From CAWBRT01 sp049519595 (lineage in GTDB: Bacteria; Acidobacteriota; Terriglobia; Terriglobales; Acidobacteriaceae), in NCBI GenBank assembly GCA_049519595.1, contig JBEKQP010000002.1, forward strand, positions 6,241 to 70,240: a stretch of 64,000 bases of DNA. The letters are read 5' to 3'. The first letter of the stretch is position 1. Each line of letters opens with the position of its first letter. Below, one piece after another: positions 57,703 to 64,000 of this stretch. The position numbers and the translations under genes were made by a program. Below the pieces are notes generated by a model that saw nothing but the letters and a program-made list of their open reading frames with translations, searched no databases and was not told the origin of the DNA.

Positions 57703-59178
57703 CTACTTCCCTCCAAGGAACTTTTTCGTCGCTTCTTCGGCGATGCCAAGCGCACGCGCCAGCGCGAGTTTGGCGTAATTGTGCGCAAACAATCCCGCTA
57801 TGTAATTCTCCTCGGCCGTCGCCTGAGCCTGCTGCGCCTGAACAATCTCAACATTGTTGGTCACCCCGTTGGCGAAGCGGTCTCGCGACTGCTCAACCTG
57901 CATACGGGCCAACCCCAGCGCGCTCGTCGCAACCTCTAATTGCTTGCTGGCGGCATTCACATCGAGAAATGCCGTGCGCACTTCGTATTCGACGCGAGAG
58001 CGGAGATCTTCCAACTCCGCATGCGTCCGTTGCAGACGCGCGTCGGCCTGCAACACATCTCCCCGGACTTTGCCGCCCTGAAAGACGGGAATCTCCAACG
58101 CGCCCCCTGCCGTGAACGTGCCGTGCGAATTGCCCGGAGTGTTGCCGGTAACTGCGTAATTTCCGCTAATGCCCACCGCCGGTAGTCTCTCGCCCTGCGC
58201 GGCCCGCTTCAGCAACTCCGCCGAGCGCACCTGCGATTCAGCGCGCTTGTAATCCGGACGGTTGTCATAAGCCCTTTGCAGCGCCTGCTCCAAGGTGAGC
58301 GCCACCGGAGCGGGCGCGGGAATCTTGTCTGTCAGAACAAATTTCTGACTCTGGGGAAGTCCGATTACGCGAGCCAGGGTGAGTAACTGCTTTTCGTAAT
58401 CGTTCTGTGCCACCACCAACCGTTGCTGCTCCGCTTCCAACTCCACCTGCGCTCGTAGCACGTCGATTCCGGGAGCCATTCCCACTCGCCGCATATCCAG
58501 CGCCTCGTCATAGAGAGCCTGCGCGGTTTGCACCTGTGCCTGCACACTTTCCACGCGTGAGGCATTGGTTTGCGCCTGCAGGTAGGTGGCGCCGACCACC
58601 AGCACCACCAAGTCACGAGTGCTGCGGTAGGTGAGTCCGACAGCTTTGATATTCTCGCGCGATGCCTTCCAGTTGTTGAAGTCCTTCCAATTCAGAGTCT
58701 CGTTCAGCGTCGGCCCAACCGAGAAAATCGTAAACGGACCCAGAATCGCGTTCCCCGTGGGAGAAAGTCTCGCAGGAAAGCCCTCGACGGTGAGATCTAG
58801 CTGCGCGACCGATTCTTGCAGGCCCATGGCAACATTCGGCAACAAGTGGCTGAGCGAAGTCCATCGCGCGCCTTCGGCCAGCCTGGTGTCCTGGCTGGAG
58901 AGCAGCAGGCCCAGGTTGTGCTTCAGTCCCCGGTCGATAGCACCAAGCAGGGTAAGCTGGATCGGGTTGGGATCGAGAGCCTCTGGCACCGATCCGAGGA
59001 GCGGGTCGGCAGGATTCAGTGTTTGCAATGGACTGCTAACCGTGACCGAAGCCGCTCCTACCGTCGACGGCAGCCCTTGTTGAGCCCTGGCGCTGCCTGT
59101 CAGCAAGCAAGCAGTCAGCACGGAAACGATAAAGGACGCCGAATAGTGTCGGCAAAAACCACCCGTCTTGCACACCAT
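57703..59178 (-). CDS. TolC-family outer-membrane efflux protein
   Basis: A 491-residue outer-membrane channel. Seen: a signal peptide ending near TGSARA, then two repeats of the TolC helical pattern, for example TLEQALQRAYDNRPDYKRAE and later VRTAFLDVNAASKQLEVATS. Long helices rich in Ala, Gln and Leu fill the rest. ATG 59178 gives a proper signal peptide; a longer reading frame upstream is unlikely. It is first gene of the exporter operon and a 12-bp perfect palindrome lies about 220 bp upstream. Confidence 0.88.
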   Translation of the reverse strand: MVCKTGGFCRHYSASFIVSVLTACLLTGSARAQQGLPSTVGAASVTVSSPLQTLNPADPLLGSVPEALDPNPIQLTLLGAIDRGLKHNLGLLLSSQDTRLAEGARWTSLSHLLPNVAMGLQESVAQLDLTVEGFPARLSPTGNAILGPFTIFSVGPTLNETLNWKDFNNWKASRENIKAVGLTYRSTRDLVVLVVGATYLQAQTNASRVESVQAQVQTAQALYDEALDMRRVGMAPGIDVLRAQVELEAEQQRLVVAQNDYEKQLLTLARVIGLPQSQKFVLTDKIPAPAPVALTLEQALQRAYDNRPDYKRAESQVRSAELLKRAAQGERLPAVGISGNYAVTGNTPGNSHGTFTAGGALEIPVFQGGKVRGDVLQADARLQRTHAELEDLRSRVEYEVRTAFLDVNAASKQLEVATSALGLARMQVEQSRDRFANGVTNNVEIVQAQQAQATAEENYIAGLFAHNYAKLALARALGIAEEATKKFLGGK

Positions 59179-59394
59179 CGCACTCCAAATGAGTTCGCTG
59201 AAAGGGACTCGATGCCGCGATTTTAAAACCCGGTTCGCCGCTAACCTGCCAAGAAGCCCGCTATCGGACTCCAGCTCTGAGCCATTCACCAGCCGCTCGC
59301 ATTGGCCGCGCGGCGACTTCGCCAACCGGAACGGTTGTTGCGGCGTTGCGGCGAACGGGCAACCGGCGCACGCTGTCCGCGGAGCAAAGCTTAT

Positions 59395-59406
59395 TGTACA
59401 TGTACA
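59395..59406. promoter_or_regulatory. Perfect palindrome TGTACATGTACA, candidate operator
   Basis: A 12-bp perfect palindrome within an AT-rich spot of the intergenic region. Efflux operons are commonly controlled by TetR, MarR or PadR repressors that bind such sites, but no regulator gene is adjacent, so the factor is unknown. Confidence 0.45.
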
Positions 59407-59420
59407 TACAGATGGAAGCC

Positions 59421-59444
59421 GTGGACCGGATTCGCGGAAGGCGT
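59421..59444 (+). repeat. Dispersed repeat, copy D
   Basis: GTGGACCGGATTCGCGGAAG followed by GCGT matches the core ACCGGATTCGCGNAAG of the other copies at 30153, 38545 and 53470. Confidence 0.45.
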
Positions 59445-59544
59445 AGGTTCATCCGTGGGGCAAGAATAAATTCGGCGGGCGCGAATCCTTTTCTCCCGCT
59501 TCCCGCTCTTCTCAATTAAGAAGTTGCTGCACAGGAGGAGAAGC

Positions 59545-60111
59545 GTGGAAGCAACCGTTGAAGCTGGCGCAGTCATTACTGCGCACGAACTGCATAGCAA
59601 GAGCGCTGGCGTAGAGCCGCAGTTGGTCGATGTCCGCTCCACTTCAGAGTTTGCCGGCGGCCATCTGGCGGGAGCGGTCAGCATTCCGCTGGACCAGCTT
59701 GAATCGCGAGTGGCCGATCTGGATTGCCATAAGTCTATTGTCCTGGTCTGCAAGACTGGCCTGCGCTCTACAATTGCCTGCAACCTGCTTCAACAGCTCG
59801 GCAGACCGGCACTCGTGCTGCAAGGTGGAACCGCAGCTTGGGAGCAAGCAGGCTTTCCACTCGTCTCCAGCGTGAAGACGCGTTGGGCCCTGGAGCGGCA
59901 GGTTCGCCTCATCGCCGGCTTGCTGGTCGCCGCGGGGTCGCTGCTGGCGCTGCTGGTGGATGCCCGATGGGCGTATCTCTCCGGCTTCGTCGGCTTGGGG
60001 CTGACATTCGCCGGACTCACGGATTTTTGCGCCATGGGAATACTGCTTGAGAAGATGCCGTGGAATCGCCCCCGAAAACGGATTCCGTCGCCCGGCTGTT
60101 GCTCGTCGTAA
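59545..60111 (+). CDS. Rhodanese domain protein with C-terminal membrane helices
   Basis: A 188-residue sulfurtransferase-type protein. Seen: rhodanese motifs LVDVRSTSEFAGGHLAGAVS and the active loop with Cys69 in CKTGLRS, then two hydrophobic helices (LIAGLLVAAGSLLALLV and AYLSGFVGLGLTFAGL) of the DUF2892 type that often follows rhodanese domains. The start is GTG 59545 behind GGAGGAG. It may handle persulfide sulfur at the membrane; the donor is not known. Confidence 0.88.
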   Translation: MEATVEAGAVITAHELHSKSAGVEPQLVDVRSTSEFAGGHLAGAVSIPLDQLESRVADLDCHKSIVLVCKTGLRSTIACNLLQQLGRPALVLQGGTAAWEQAGFPLVSSVKTRWALERQVRLIAGLLVAAGSLLALLVDARWAYLSGFVGLGLTFAGLTDFCAMGILLEKMPWNRPRKRIPSPGCCSS

Positions 60112-60187
60112 ACCCGGGTTCCGGCGTGCGCCGCCGGTACGTTCGTCGGGCTGTACGGCCCAGTGTTGGTGATGCGACAATGCCAAC

Positions 60188-60706
60188 GTGGACTTCGAAA
60201 GGCTTGCGGTCGAGCACAAGGACGCCGTTTATCGACAGATGATCCGCGCCTGTGGCAACCGGGAGGACGCTGAGGACGTATTGATCGAGGCGTTGCTGAA
60301 AGCCTATCGCCACCTGGAGCAGTTGCGCGATCCCAAGGCCTTCCGCGGCTGGCTCGCCCAGATTGGCAAGCGTGTCTGCTGGCAGTTGAAGCAGCGCGAG
60401 GCCCTTATGCCGCTGATGCAGCTTTCTGTTCTGGAGGACGAGGGCAAGCAGCTCACCGGCCAGGAGGATACGGAAGCAGCCGTCAGTCTACGGCAGATGA
60501 AACAGTTGCTGGCCGACGTGCTGGACCAATTGCCACCTGCCTATCGCGAGGCTTACCAACTCCGCGACCTCGACCAGTTGCCCGGCGAGGAAGTCGCGCG
60601 CAGGCTTGGCGTCTCGCTGCCGGCTATGAAATCGCGGCTGCATAGGGCTCGGGCAATGGTCAGGCAGTACCTCGACGAAAAGCTCGTCGCGACCGGACCA
60701 GATTAG
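60188..60706 (+). CDS. ECF-family RNA polymerase sigma factor
   Basis: A 172-residue ECF sigma factor. Seen: region 2 (NREDAEDVLIEALLKAYRHL, then FRGWLAQIGKRVCWQLK) and region 4 with an HTH (LPGEEVARRLGVSLPAMKSR, LHRARAMVRQYL). No anti-sigma gene follows; OsmC comes next, so a link to oxidative or thiol stress is possible. The GTG start at 60188 lacks a clear ribosome-binding site. Confidence 0.87.
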   Translation: MDFERLAVEHKDAVYRQMIRACGNREDAEDVLIEALLKAYRHLEQLRDPKAFRGWLAQIGKRVCWQLKQREALMPLMQLSVLEDEGKQLTGQEDTEAAVSLRQMKQLLADVLDQLPPAYREAYQLRDLDQLPGEEVARRLGVSLPAMKSRLHRARAMVRQYLDEKLVATGPD

Positions 60707-60800
60707 CGGAAGATATATCTCGCGAAGAAGCCGGTGATACTTAGCGCGTGCCGACTATGGAATTGCACGGTAGCAGCGGAATTAGATCAGAGGGAGAAAA

Positions 60801-61214
60801 ATGATAGAGGTCAATGTAGAACATCTTGGCGCGGTCAAATTCGAAGTCAAAGCCCGCAAACATACAATTACCTGCGATCAGCCGTCTGAGAACGGCGGTT
60901 TAGACGAGGCGATGACTCCACCGGAACTGCTATTGGCTTCGCTAGGCACGTGCGCCGGCTACTACGCGGCGGAATACCTGAAGAAATTCAACCTGCCGGC
61001 CGAAGGATTACGCGTGCGAGTAACCGCAGATAAAGAAAAAGGCCCGGCGCGGCTCGATAATTTTCGTATCGAGGTCGAACTGGCGGCGGAACTCAGCAGT
61101 GAGCGTCGGGCGGGAGTGGAACGCGCCGTCCATCACTGCCTGATTCACAACACGATGCTGACTCCGCCGAAGATTGCCCTCGAAATCAAAACCATGGCCG
61201 TCGCGGCCAAGTAG
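60801..61214 (+). CDS. OsmC-family protein
   Basis: A 137-residue OsmC/Ohr-family protein, which reduce organic hydroperoxides through a reactive cysteine pair. Seen: both cysteines in the family places, LGTCAGYYAAEYL and HHCLIHNTM, and the opening beta strands VNVEHLGAVKFEV. The ATG has GAGGGAG ahead of it. It is on its own about 95 bp after the ECF sigma gene. Whether it belongs to OsmC, Ohr or the third (YhfA) group is not certain; TPPELLLASLG is YhfA/OsmC-like. Confidence 0.88.
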   Translation: MIEVNVEHLGAVKFEVKARKHTITCDQPSENGGLDEAMTPPELLLASLGTCAGYYAAEYLKKFNLPAEGLRVRVTADKEKGPARLDNFRIEVELAAELSSERRAGVERAVHHCLIHNTMLTPPKIALEIKTMAVAAK

Positions 61215-61233
61215 AAGATTCCACTTCACCGTC

Positions 61234-61400
61234 GTGTCATCGTGAGGAGGTTCGCCGTCGGGGCCCCGGCGAGGCTTGGCTCGCTGGGGTGATTGAGCGA
61301 ACCGACGTGACGATCTATGCATTTCACCGAGGGTCATCCAAGGCCGAAAATACATGGACCCTCACGTCGCGTCCTTGGCGGACGCTCCTCAGGGTGACAC
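61234..61400. repeat. 167-bp MITE-like element with 16-bp inverted ends
   Basis: GTGTCATCGTGAGGAG at 61234-61249 is inverted as CTCCTCAGGGTGACAC at 61385-61400 (14 of 16 match). The inside holds secondary palindromes such as GTCGCGTCCTTGGCGGACGC. It has no coding capacity. Its ends and inner GTCATCC segments resemble dispersed repeats common in Acidobacteriota and other soil bacteria. Confidence 0.65.
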
Positions 61401-61481
61401 CCTGAAATAATCGCTCTTGAAGCATACCCAACCCTGACACGCTCAAGACGTGGGGTAGTTCCTTCACCCGATAGCACGCAT

Positions 61482-62450
61482 TTAGGTCAGCAACAACAGC
61501 TTGCCGGTAGTTTTTCTGGACTCCAGATCGCGATGCGCCTGTACTGCCTTCTCTAACGGGTAACGGTGCTCGATCCGCAGCTTTAGCTTTCCAGCGGCGA
61601 TCATACCGAAGACTGCACTGGATCGCTCCTCCAACTCAGCGCGAATGGCGGCGTAGTGCTGAAGGCTTGGCCTTGACAGGTATATCGAGCCCTTTTCCAT
61701 CAGTACCATGGGGTCAATTGGAGCCACCTGGCCGCTGGCGGCTCCGTAGTTCACCATGTGGCCGCGGGGCCGCAGCAGGTTAAGTCCTTTCGTAAAAGTT
61801 GCCGCGCCTACCGCGTCGTAGATCACGTGGACGCCCTGGTTGCCGGTCAAGCGGCGCGTCTCGGCTTCAAAATCCACCTGCGAGTACAGAATCACTTCGT
61901 CGGCGCCGGCTTCGCGCGCCAAGGTCTCCTTCTGCACGGTCGATACCGTGCCGATCACGCGCGCGCCCAGGTTGTGACACATCTGCACCAGCAGCAGGCC
62001 AACTCCGCCGGCGGCAGCGTGCACCAGCACGGTGTCACCGCGCTTTACCGGATAAGTGCTGTAACACAGATATTGCGCGGTCATGCCCTGCAATATCGCG
62101 GCTGCGGCTTGCTCGTCGCTTAGACCCTTGGGAATACTCACCAGCTTATCTGCCGGAACCGCCGCATATTCGGCATAGCTACCCTGCACCCCGCGATAAG
62201 CAACGTGATCGCCGGGTTTAACAGTCGTAGCCTCGGAGCCGACCTCGGTCACCACGCCTGCCGCTTCCTGACCAATCACCATTGGCAGCTTGGATTTGTA
62301 TCTGCCCTCGCGCACGTAAACATCGGCAAAATTCACGCCCGCCGCCGTTATCTTCACCAGCGCTTCGTTGGCTTTGGGTTTGGGCACCGGAATATCGACC
62401 ACGGTCATCACTTCCGGGGCGCCGCTTTCTCTGATTTCTATCGCTTTCAT
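61482..62450 (-). CDS. Quinone oxidoreductase (zinc-free MDR family)
   Basis: A 322-residue NADPH-dependent reductase of the QorA type. Seen: the N-terminal barrel with VKITAAGVNFADVYVREGRY and GQEAAGVVTEVG, and the Rossmann motif HAAAGGVGLLLVQ. The zinc ligands of alcohol dehydrogenases are missing. It is on its own, divergent from the MaoC-like gene. The substrate is not defined; small quinones are usual. Confidence 0.9.
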   Translation of the reverse strand: MKAIEIRESGAPEVMTVVDIPVPKPKANEALVKITAAGVNFADVYVREGRYKSKLPMVIGQEAAGVVTEVGSEATTVKPGDHVAYRGVQGSYAEYAAVPADKLVSIPKGLSDEQAAAAILQGMTAQYLCYSTYPVKRGDTVLVHAAAGGVGLLLVQMCHNLGARVIGTVSTVQKETLAREAGADEVILYSQVDFEAETRRLTGNQGVHVIYDAVGAATFTKGLNLLRPRGHMVNYGAASGQVAPIDPMVLMEKGSIYLSRPSLQHYAAIRAELEERSSAVFGMIAAGKLKLRIEHRYPLEKAVQAHRDLESRKTTGKLLLLT

Positions 62451-62611
62451 AGGTCAGCCTTTCTAATGAGTCCCCGGCAGCCATTGCTGGGGTGGAACAC
62501 CGACCGCGATTATATGGCAGGCTGAACGAACCCGTCACCGCCGCTGGTTGCGGTTGTCGGCCTGGGCAGCTCCGGATTATCCTGCACCTGTATTTTGAAG
62601 GGAGGAACAGC

Positions 62612-63139
62612 GTGAAAACCTTGGTGCCGATGTACAAGCAGGTCGGCGAACAACGATATCGGGAAACCTATGGCCTGTATTTCGAAGACTTCGAAATTGG
62701 CGACGTTTTCGAGCACCGTCCGGGAAGAACCATCACCGAGACCGATAATATCTGGGGCTGTCTGCTAACCATGAACTCGCAGCAGCTTCACTTCGACTCG
62801 GTATACGCCTCCAAGACCGAGTGGAAACGATGCCTCGTCGACAGTACCATCACCTTCTCCATCATGACCGGCATGAGCGTCCACAGCGTCAGCGCCAAGG
62901 TGGTTGCAAACCTCGGCTGGGATAAAGTGCGGGCCACGTACCCGGTTTTTGCCGGCGACACTCTCTATGCCGAATCGAAAGTTCTGGCGAAGCGCGAATC
63001 GGAGAGCCGGCCCACGCAGGGAATCGTTACGGTCGAGACACGCGGCTTCAACCAGGATGGCAAACAGGTGATGGTGTTCGAGCGCACCATGCTGATTTAC
63101 CGGCGCGGACATTCCCCGGAAGCGGCAGCCAACTACTGA
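62612..63139 (+). CDS. MaoC-like acyl dehydratase
   Basis: A 175-residue hot-dog-fold protein of the MaoC group. Seen: YFEDFEIGDVFEHRPGRTIT and ITETDNIWGCLLTMNSQQLH with the His/Asp segment QQLHFDSVYA expected to form the hydratase active site; later VFAGDTLYAESKVLAKRESE. The GTG start at 62612 lies behind GGGAGG. Similar proteins hydrate enoyl-CoA or mesaconyl-CoA compounds; no pathway genes are adjacent. Confidence 0.85.
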   Translation: MKTLVPMYKQVGEQRYRETYGLYFEDFEIGDVFEHRPGRTITETDNIWGCLLTMNSQQLHFDSVYASKTEWKRCLVDSTITFSIMTGMSVHSVSAKVVANLGWDKVRATYPVFAGDTLYAESKVLAKRESESRPTQGIVTVETRGFNQDGKQVMVFERTMLIYRRGHSPEAAANY

Positions 63140-63198
63140 GCGGCCCATCTTCCGCCCGGCTCCGCCATGCATGATTGCGCGAAGGGGCAAGACCGCTC

Positions 63199-63240
63199 AA
63201 ATAAAAAATCCTCAAACAGGGGTTCAACCCTGCCTGAGGA
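63199..63240 (-). terminator. Intrinsic terminator of the DASS transporter
   Basis: Stem TCCTCA(63209-63214)/TGAGGA(63235-63240) stacked on CAGGG/CCCTG. On the minus strand it is followed by a T-rich run (TTTTTTATTT). It lies about 65 bp after the transporter stop. Confidence 0.8.
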
Positions 63241-63268
63241 CAGACGTGCGACCAATGTTCGTCGGGTG

Positions 63269-63304
63269 CCCAACCTTATCGCGAAGCGATAGGGTGGGGT
63301 TTTC
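63269..63304 (+). terminator. Intrinsic terminator of the MaoC-like gene
   Basis: CCCAACCTTATCGC (63269-63282) pairs with GCGATAGGGTGGGG (63286-63299) around GAA, with one mismatch and one wobble pair, then TTTTCC. Confidence 0.8.
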
Positions 63305-63305
63305 C

Positions 63306-64000
63306 TTACCGCATAAACTTCAGTGCCAGCGGCAGTTCAAACAGCAGCAATGCACCCAGGAAGAACATGCCGAAAATGAATCCCAGCCTCCAGAAATCCT
63401 TGGTCTTGATATACCCGGCCCCGTAATAGATCGGCGCCGGTCCCGTCGCATACGGTGTGATCACGCCCATCAATCCCAAGGTATAGGCGATCACCATCGT
63501 CACCGGTCTCATCGGAAGCCCCGGCAGAGTCATCATCGCGGCCAAAAACACCGGCAGCAGGGCGGTCGTGTGGGCGCTGAGGCTGGCAAAGAAATAATGC
63601 ACCAGGAAGAAGATCGCCACCAGCGCGATCATCATCGGCACCATCGCGACCTTTGACAGCACCGCCGCACTCGTCTTGGCAAACCAGGAGAGGAATCCGA
63701 CCTGTGCCAAACCGTCGGCCATGGTGACCAGCGTAGCCAGCCACACCAGGTTCGTCCAACCCTGCTTGTTGGCCGCGATGTCGCTCCACGTGACGACGCG
63801 GGTCAACATCATCAAAGCGCAAATCACCAGCGCCGTGGTTTCCGGAAGAATCCATTTGGTAGCACCGATCCAGCAAATCAGGGCGATGACCGCCAGAATG
63901 GCCATTGTCATTTCGCGCCGCGTAATTTTGCCCAACGCGGCCAACTGCGCTCCCGCCCACTTCGGAACCTCTTCGCTGCTCTTCAACTCCGGCGGATACA
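63306..64000 (-). CDS. DASS-family anion transporter, C-terminal part (truncated by window edge)
   Basis: The final 231 residues of a divalent anion:sodium symporter (SLC13/CitT-like). The reading frame is open to base 64000, with the window cutting it before its start. Seen: about six hydrophobic spans, including TTALVICALMMLTRVVTW and the family segment SLSAHTTALLPVFLAAMM, plus GLMGVITPYATGPAPIYYG. Members carry dicarboxylates or citrate (plant 2-oxoglutarate/malate carriers are relatives), but the substrate cannot be assigned here. Confidence 0.87.
   Translation of the reverse strand, partial: YPPELKSSEEVPKWAGAQLAALGKITRREMTMAILAVIALICWIGATKWILPETTALVICALMMLTRVVTWSDIAANKQGWTNLVWLATLVTMADGLAQVGFLSWFAKTSAAVLSKVAMVPMMIALVAIFFLVHYFFASLSAHTTALLPVFLAAMMTLPGLPMRPVTMVIAYTLGLMGVITPYATGPAPIYYGAGYIKTKDFWRLGFIFGMFFLGALLLFELPLALKFMR

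Larger units (their letters stand above)
59179..59544. other. Divergent region between exporter operon and rhodanese gene
   Basis: These 366 bp hold no gene I can support. They contain a 12-bp palindrome (59395-59406) and copy D of the dispersed repeat (59421-59444), and should include the promoters of both the tolC-emrAB-like operon and the rhodanese gene. Confidence 0.5.

Noticed and set aside
56808..58115. A 435-codon plus-strand ORF antisense to the emrA- and tolC-like genes
   Set aside because: Its product has no recognisable motif and is rich in Arg/His/Cys typical of shadow frames, while both minus-strand genes are complete family members.
1..64000. CRISPR arrays, tRNA or rRNA genes, insertion-sequence transposases, integrase or phage genes
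   Set aside because: None seen. The repeats found are short palindromic elements without a transposase, and the phage-like pattern is confined to an insertion in FlgE.

Overview
The window is a GC-rich bacterial chromosome segment dominated by one large flagellar locus (about 6.8 to 46.5 kb). Gene order, the HybA/HybB-like genes without a hydrogenase, and the style of the intergenic palindromic repeats suggest an Acidobacteriota (Terriglobia/Koribacter-like) genome. That assignment is inference from gene content; no rRNA or tRNA gene is present to test it.

Layout. 1-6.5 kb (leftward): an AddA-like helicase (cut by the window edge) and an AddB-like nuclease, a peptidase E, and an MsbA-type ABC exporter. 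6.8-10.7 kb (rightward): an OmpR-type response regulator, a degenerate histidine kinase and two sigma-54 activators of complementary architecture (one without HTH, one without receiver), leading without a gap into the flagellar genes. 10.65-31.9 kb (rightward): flgBC-fliEFGHIJ, fliK-flgD-flgE, then a SpoA/FliN protein, fliOPQR, flhB, flhA, fliA, fliM, a FliY-like fliN, a MshEN/zinc-finger protein, a degenerate HDOD protein, cheY and cheX. 31.95-43.4 kb (leftward): flgF-flgG-flgA-flgH-flgI-flgJ, then flgM, a FlgN-like gene, flgK and flgL, plus fliC, a small unknown gene, fliD, fliS and a FliT-like gene. 43.7-46.5 kb (rightward): flbD-motA-motB and an HDOD protein. 46.5-54.6 kb (leftward): a receiver protein, then a redox-like module (a GcvH-like membrane protein, HybA-like ferredoxin, HybB/NrfD membrane protein and a catalytically dead glutamate-dehydrogenase homologue) preceded by its own histidine kinase and sigma-54 activator. 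54.8-59.2 kb: an EmrB-EmrA-TolC type tripartite exporter. 59.5-64 kb: rhodanese, ECF sigma factor, OsmC, quinone oxidoreductase, MaoC-like protein and the C-terminal part of a DASS transporter.

How it works together. Reading the intergenic DNA gives a consistent regulatory picture. GG-N10-GC (sigma-54) elements lie before the second activator/flgB operon, fliK, the fliN-fliO export operon and flgF. TAAA-N15-GCCGATAA (sigma-28) elements lie before fliC (perfect match) and flgM (7/8 in the -10). This is the classical order: early/middle genes under sigma-54, late genes under FliA held by FlgM. A strong sigma-54 element also precedes the receiver protein at 46523-47377.

Most unusual points: the NrfD/GcvH-like/pseudo-GDH redox module, a hook protein carrying a phage-tail-like insertion, a stand-alone MshEN (c-di-GMP-binding-type) protein in the motor operon, and a 24-codon ORF created by a short duplication between fliH and fliI. 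Promoters and terminators were found by eye and have not been scored statistically.
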